This document shows positions 39,794 through 43,122 of a stretch of DNA of 43,122 bases, in pieces; position 1 is the first letter of the stretch, and each line of letters starts with the position of its first letter. The notes under the pieces were generated by a model. The model made no database searches and was not told the origin of the DNA. It saw nothing but the letters and a program-made list of their open reading frames with translations. The DNA lies in the NCBI GenBank assembly GCA_017447805.1, contig JAFSMR010000034.1:1-43122 (forward strand), in the 5' to 3' direction. The position numbers and the translations under genes were made by a program. Origin of the DNA: Kiritimatiellia bacterium (lineage in GTDB: Bacteria > Verrucomicrobiota > Kiritimatiellia > RFP12 > UBA1067).

Positions 39794-39834
39794 TTTTGTT
39801 TAACCCGAGAGGCGCTCAAGTAGCAGAGGTTATT
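39794..39834 (-). repeat. Core repeat copy C (inverted)
   Basis: 39798-39831 is the reverse complement of 36815-36848 with one mismatch. It lacks the neighbouring arrays. With copy A it encloses ldh, the ferredoxin gene and crp. Confidence 0.8.
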
Positions 39835-39909
39835 CGGCGGCGAAAGCGCAGGTATGCCCTGTGTAAGAAGGGCGTCTATTTCAAGGCGCGTAGCAACGGC
39901 GTTCGTTAT

Positions 39910-40221
39910 CTAAATCGGATAGGGATTGATCACCGTGTTTGTCGCGAATACGGAAAGATCGGTCACGGCATTTGCATCGTCTGCGCTCCAAACCCTTGCT
40001 CCGAGCATATTGCTCTTGAAGCCCCAACCTGACAATGTTGTCGTGCCGATGAACCCAAGAAGAGACTTACGCCCCTTGTAGAGTTCCTGTTTGTGCCAAG
40101 AATAGCGTTCGCCCCAGTTGCCAGACGGACTGAATCCGTTATACCAAGATGGATTGTGCGCATCCGTGTGCAGTTCTAAAACCTCGTCACCCGACGAATC
40201 AAAGTTTACAGCAACAGGCAC
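39910..40221 (-). pseudogene. Reading-frame fragment of unknown origin
   Basis: 103 residues from a GTG; the frame is open up to a TGA at 40258-40260. The sequence has protein-like composition (GDEVLELHTDAHNPSWYN, GFIGTTTLSGWGFKSN, ending NTVINPYPI) and reads like the C-terminal end of a larger, probably exported protein. No ribosome site at the GTG. It may be a remnant left by rearrangement next to repeat copy C. Family not recognised. It lies 53 bases after the leucine-rich-repeat gene, same strand. Confidence 0.4.
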
Positions 40222-40274
40222 GGCGGCGACGAATCTGCCGCGATATCTGCCATTGTCTCAAGGACTGCACCATG

Positions 40275-42426
40275 CTATTTCACCTTAACGCGCATGAAGA
40301 ACGAATTGCCCGCGTCGGCAGGTGGCGTAGCGGTGAATCGTGCCTTGCCGTTTTGCGGCGCATCAAAGGAGACTTCGATGTTGTCAGGAGAAAACGCATC
40401 AGGAGAAAGCGAGGTGGCACCTTCAACGCCAAGTGCCTTCTTCAAGTTCGCTTTGAGCGTCGTCTCAGCGACAGAGCCACTTCCGATGTCAACTCCATCA
40501 ATGGACACTTCAAATGCAAACTGACCATTCTCAATGTCCGGCGTGAAAGAATCGATCTTCACATCGTCGGACGAGAGTTCCTTGTTGATAAGCGCATCTG
40601 TGCCAAGCGCAAACGAAAGCCATGCATTTGACGACTTCTTGACCATTGCCAAAGTCTGATTCCGGCTTTGTCCATAGCCGCCTACCGATTCAGCCCAATT
40701 GACGAATGCATCATAAGTGGCTATGTCCGTGATGTTTGTCAGTCCATTGTCACGAGAGCCTTTCAAGGCATCCGACAACGCAAGTGCGATTTCGGATTCC
40801 GTACCAGAATTTATTTGCGGGAATGCCGCTTCAACAGTCGAAACCACCAACGACGGAAAAATGTATCCAACATTTTCCGGCACATCTTCAAACTGCCAGC
40901 CGAACACGACATTCGTCACGGAAGGAAACTCCGCGACGAAGTTCCAGTACTCATCCATGAACATCGCTTCGTAGAACTGCGGCGAGGCGACGACAAGTTC
41001 CTTCAACGACGGCGATCCGTAACGCGTATTTCCTATTTCATCCGTCCATGAAAACAGCGGAGCACCTACCTCCATCACGCCTGAACCAACAACCAATCGT
41101 TCAAGATTAGTGCAATTGTGAAATGCATTTGCCTCTATAAACTCCACAGAATCAGGGATGATAATCTCGCGCAATTCAGAGCAATCGACAAATGCGGTGT
41201 CGGCAACTTGCGTCACCGTGTTAGGAATATCCAAGGATGTCAAGCCGACACCTTGAACAGAAACGAGAAGTCCGTCCAATACTGTTACCACAGGCGCGTT
41301 TGGATCGTCTATTTCGCCGCTATTGCCATTGCCGCCAGGTTGCTTCACAGACGGGAAATGGGAATAAAACCCCTCGGGTATTTCAATTTCCTGACTTACA
41401 ACAAGGTTTGTGACAGAATCAATAATGTCATCTGAAGATGCTAACAAGCTAACAACAGAGGCACTGCGTATCTCCAAGTCTTTTATTCCTTCAAGATATC
41501 CCGCCGCAAATGAACTAACATTGCGCCCTATAACCAAGCGGCTTAAGTTTGTGCTGCCAAGAAATGCCTGAACATCAACATCCTCCACAGAATCGGGTAT
41601 CACTATTGTCTCAAGGGATGTACACACAGCAAATGCATGAGACCCTATGTGTTTTAGTGTCAAAGGAAGCGTTACTGATTTTAAATCATAACATTTCCAA
41701 AATGCGCCTTGGCAAATATTTGTTGCGCCCATAATGACTGCGTTTGTCAATGAATAGCACGCGCCAAATGCAAACTCGCCTATTTCCTTGACTGAAGCCG
41801 GCGTTGTTATTTCACAAAGATTGCTACATGAATTGAACGCCGCATAGTCTATTGCAGAGACAGTCTCGGGAATCGCAATAGTTTTCAAGCCCGTGCCAAG
41901 AAACATGGAATCGCGGATTCGGTCTATCCGTGCATGAAGAGATACATTTGTGAGGTTCGCACATCCATAAAAAGCTCCATGCCCAATATTGGTCACTGAG
42001 GATGGAATACTTATGTCCTTGAGCCATGATTTAAGTTGAAATCCGGGAGCCACATTGCCTGCTGTTATTGACACGACCTCAAAATCATTTGTCTGATAAC
42101 TCAACAGCGTTTCAACATCGTTCTCTCCCCATGGGCCTTTTACCCAGTGTCTATAATACGGGAGGGTATTGACAAGCGAGAACTCTCTACCTTGCTTCCT
42201 GTGATTTCTGCAGTGCCAGTATATATTCGGTTCCCTCAAGAATAGGATATAAATCACCGTTAACGAGTGCCGATTTGCCATCAAGAGACTTTGTGTGTCT
42301 TGTCAACTCTTCCCAGTGCCACGGCCCGTCATATTCTTGATGGATCGTATCTGCAACAGCATTGGCAATGCCAAGGCAAACCGTTGTCGCTACGGCTATA
42401 AATGACGATTTTAGATTTCTGCGCAT
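40275..42426 (-). pseudogene. BspA-like leucine-rich-repeat surface protein, frameshifted
   Basis: The signal peptide is at 42426 onwards (MRRNLKSSFIAVATTVCLGIANAVA, split here: basic start, hydrophobic core, AVA^D cleavage). That frame ends at 42187 after SQEAR; the rest of the protein (EFSLVNTLPYYRHWVKG onward) continues in another frame to 40275, about 635 residues. The body has about nine LRR_5-type repeats of 23 residues (for example SIPSSVTNIGHGAFYGC, VIPDSVEDVDVQAFLG, IIPDSVEFIEANAFHNC). The C-terminus (SFFMRVKVK) is a non-repeat domain. One base too many or two too few near 42190-42215 explains the break: a real mutation or a sequencing error. Confidence 0.7.
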
Positions 42427-42602
42427 ATCTGTTTCCTTTCGCTCCACCTTTTCTCGAAGTTTGCCGCTTTGTAATCAGAGATATGAAAAGCCTCTCCCAT
42501 ATCCTTGTCGGAGGCCGTACGAATTGCCCTTAACGGAGACATGAGAGAGGCAAGCGCGTTTGCGCCTCCTGCCCAGTATCGTCCGTTGTCAACTTCGTAC
42601 AT
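42411..42602 (-). CDS. Small reading frame of unknown function
   Basis: About 63 residues from the ATG at 42602 (MYEVDNGRYWAGGANALASL, ending ERKQICAEI). The frame is open further upstream to a TAA near 42675. It overlaps the start of the leucine-rich-repeat gene by 16 bases. No ribosome site or family is recognised; it may be a gene remnant. Confidence 0.25.
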   Translation of the reverse strand: MYEVDNGRYWAGGANALASLMSPLRAIRTASDKDMGEAFHISDYKAANFEKRWSERKQICAEI

Positions 42603-42723
42603 TTCCGACAAACGATTACTCGCAGCATTGCAAATTGCTGTCGGCGGATTTCTCCCCGCCTTATCGTTTTAACTGTTTATGGACTTGTTCCTTTCATTTG
42701 CAGTTTAACGATTGAGATTGGTT

Positions 42724-43122
42724 TTAGAGCGTGGCGATTTCGGCGGCGGTTAGGCCGGTAGCCGCCGCGATTTGCTCGTTAGTAAGTTTCATGGCCTTTA
42801 GGTTGCGGGCTGTCTGCTTCAACCTTTCAACCGCCGCGTTGACTAGCGCTGTCGCCGCATCGAGTTTGGCATGTGCATCGTCAAGGTCATCAATCAACGC
42901 CTTGTCCAGACGAACCTGATCCCAGTACCTGTCGTAGGCAAGCATCTCGGCTTCGCTATATGCCGACTCCTCCACTATCTCCAGTGCCTGACACGTCTCG
43001 CGGTTGTCTAAAAGATCGGCAGGGGCTTTCTTGGACTTCTCGTCGATCTCTGTCAGGAAGCGAAGCCACAGAACTTGCATCTTCTTCTCGGCGAGGTTCT
43101 TCGCCTTGAACTTCGGCAACTC
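42724..43122 (-). CDS. Rpn-family PD-(D/E)XK nuclease/transposase-like protein, C-terminal part
   Basis: The last 132 codons of a gene that continues beyond the window. The segment LPKFKAKN, then a tryptophan-containing helix (VLWLRFLTEIDE) and the C-terminal helices ending NEQIAAATGLTAAEIATL match the C-terminal half of Rpn proteins (recombination-promoting nucleases, often called putative transposases). The nuclease core with its catalytic residues lies outside. Such proteins promote RecA-independent recombination in E. coli. Its position in the accessory end of the window fits mobile DNA. Confidence 0.7.
   Translation of the reverse strand, partial: ELPKFKAKNLAEKKMQVLWLRFLTEIDEKSKKAPADLLDNRETCQALEIVEESAYSEAEMLAYDRYWDQVRLDKALIDDLDDAHAKLDAATALVNAAVERLKQTARNLKAMKLTNEQIAAATGLTAAEIATL

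Noticed and set aside
36806..39834. Core repeats as integron attC sites, because GTTAAAC/GTTAAAT fits the GTTRRRY half-site
   Set aside because: The opposite end (GGATTAAACAACC) does not give a matching RYYYAAC partner at the right distance, and no integrase gene or cassette array is seen.
39727..40032. A 101-codon plus-strand reading frame between repeats
   Set aside because: It runs across inverted core copy C and opposite the better fragment at 39910-40221; Arg/Cys-rich with no ribosome site.
42640..42680. Hairpin GGCGG-CCGCC followed by TTATCGTTTT as a terminator
   Set aside because: It would work only on the plus strand, where no gene leads into it; it may serve nothing or be chance.
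1..43122. tRNA and rRNA genes
   Set aside because: No cloverleaf with a GTTCGA-type arm and no rRNA landmark was found; TTCGAA-like hits lie in coding sequence.

Overview
The window reads as chromosomal DNA of a Gram-negative, probably anaerobic bacterium of the PVC/Verrucomicrobiota-Kiritimatiellota-Lentisphaerota type. The evidence is indirect: an outer-membrane-type lipid acyltransferase, two lipoproteins and ExbB/ExbD indicate two membranes; a long row of prepilin-like proteins beside a GspF platform protein, an ECF sigma/Ser-Thr kinase pair, a BspA-like leucine-rich-repeat surface protein, a fermentative D-lactate dehydrogenase and a ferredoxin/Crp pair fit that group. No rRNA or tRNA is visible, so the phylum is an inference.

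Layout. 1-330: no protein gene, but dense RNA-like secondary structure on the minus strand with its own promoter. 456-1117: a HepT/MntA (HEPN/nucleotidyltransferase) toxin-antitoxin pair enclosed by a 49-bp direct repeat that carries a promoter. 1269-6016 (minus): a 927-residue lipoprotein of unknown function, then a tail-anchored Ser/Thr kinase translationally overlapped with an ECF-type sigma factor. 6033-23918 (minus): a dense housekeeping block: uridine-kinase-like protein, nadK, map, adk, xseA, ftsW, a LysM lipoprotein, murD, two family-2 glycosyltransferases, a ParA ATPase, a conserved unknown, a HAD phosphatase, a YchJ-like protein, exbD, exbB, an AICAR-transformylase-only purH, an LpxL-like acyltransferase, smpB, rpoZ, a NERD protein and an RluA-family pseudouridine synthase. 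Most of these genes overlap by ATGA or TGATG junctions. 24047-34322 (plus): a type II secretion/type IV pilus-like locus with gspF, eight prepilin-like genes and one GspK-like gene of 1,032 residues, but no ATPase, secretin or prepilin peptidase. 34326-35709 (plus): thioesterase, queD, rsmD. 35696-36541 (minus): glycosyltransferase.

36.1-39.8 kb is different in character: a D-lactate dehydrogenase, a ferredoxin-type protein and a divergent Crp/Fnr regulator lie between inverted copies of a 34-bp core repeat. The zone is peppered with arrays of 7-bp units, three of which sit inside reading frames and one of which supplies the stop codon of the crp gene. 39.9-43.1 kb is accessory: a frameshifted leucine-rich-repeat protein, two small reading-frame fragments and the 3' end of an Rpn-family (PD-(D/E)XK) nuclease gene cut by the window edge.

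Promoters seen here share one grammar: TTGnnn, a 17-bp spacer and an extended -10 of the form TGnTATAAT, in several cases so close to the start codon (adk, the RluA-family gene, crp) that the mRNA would be almost leaderless.
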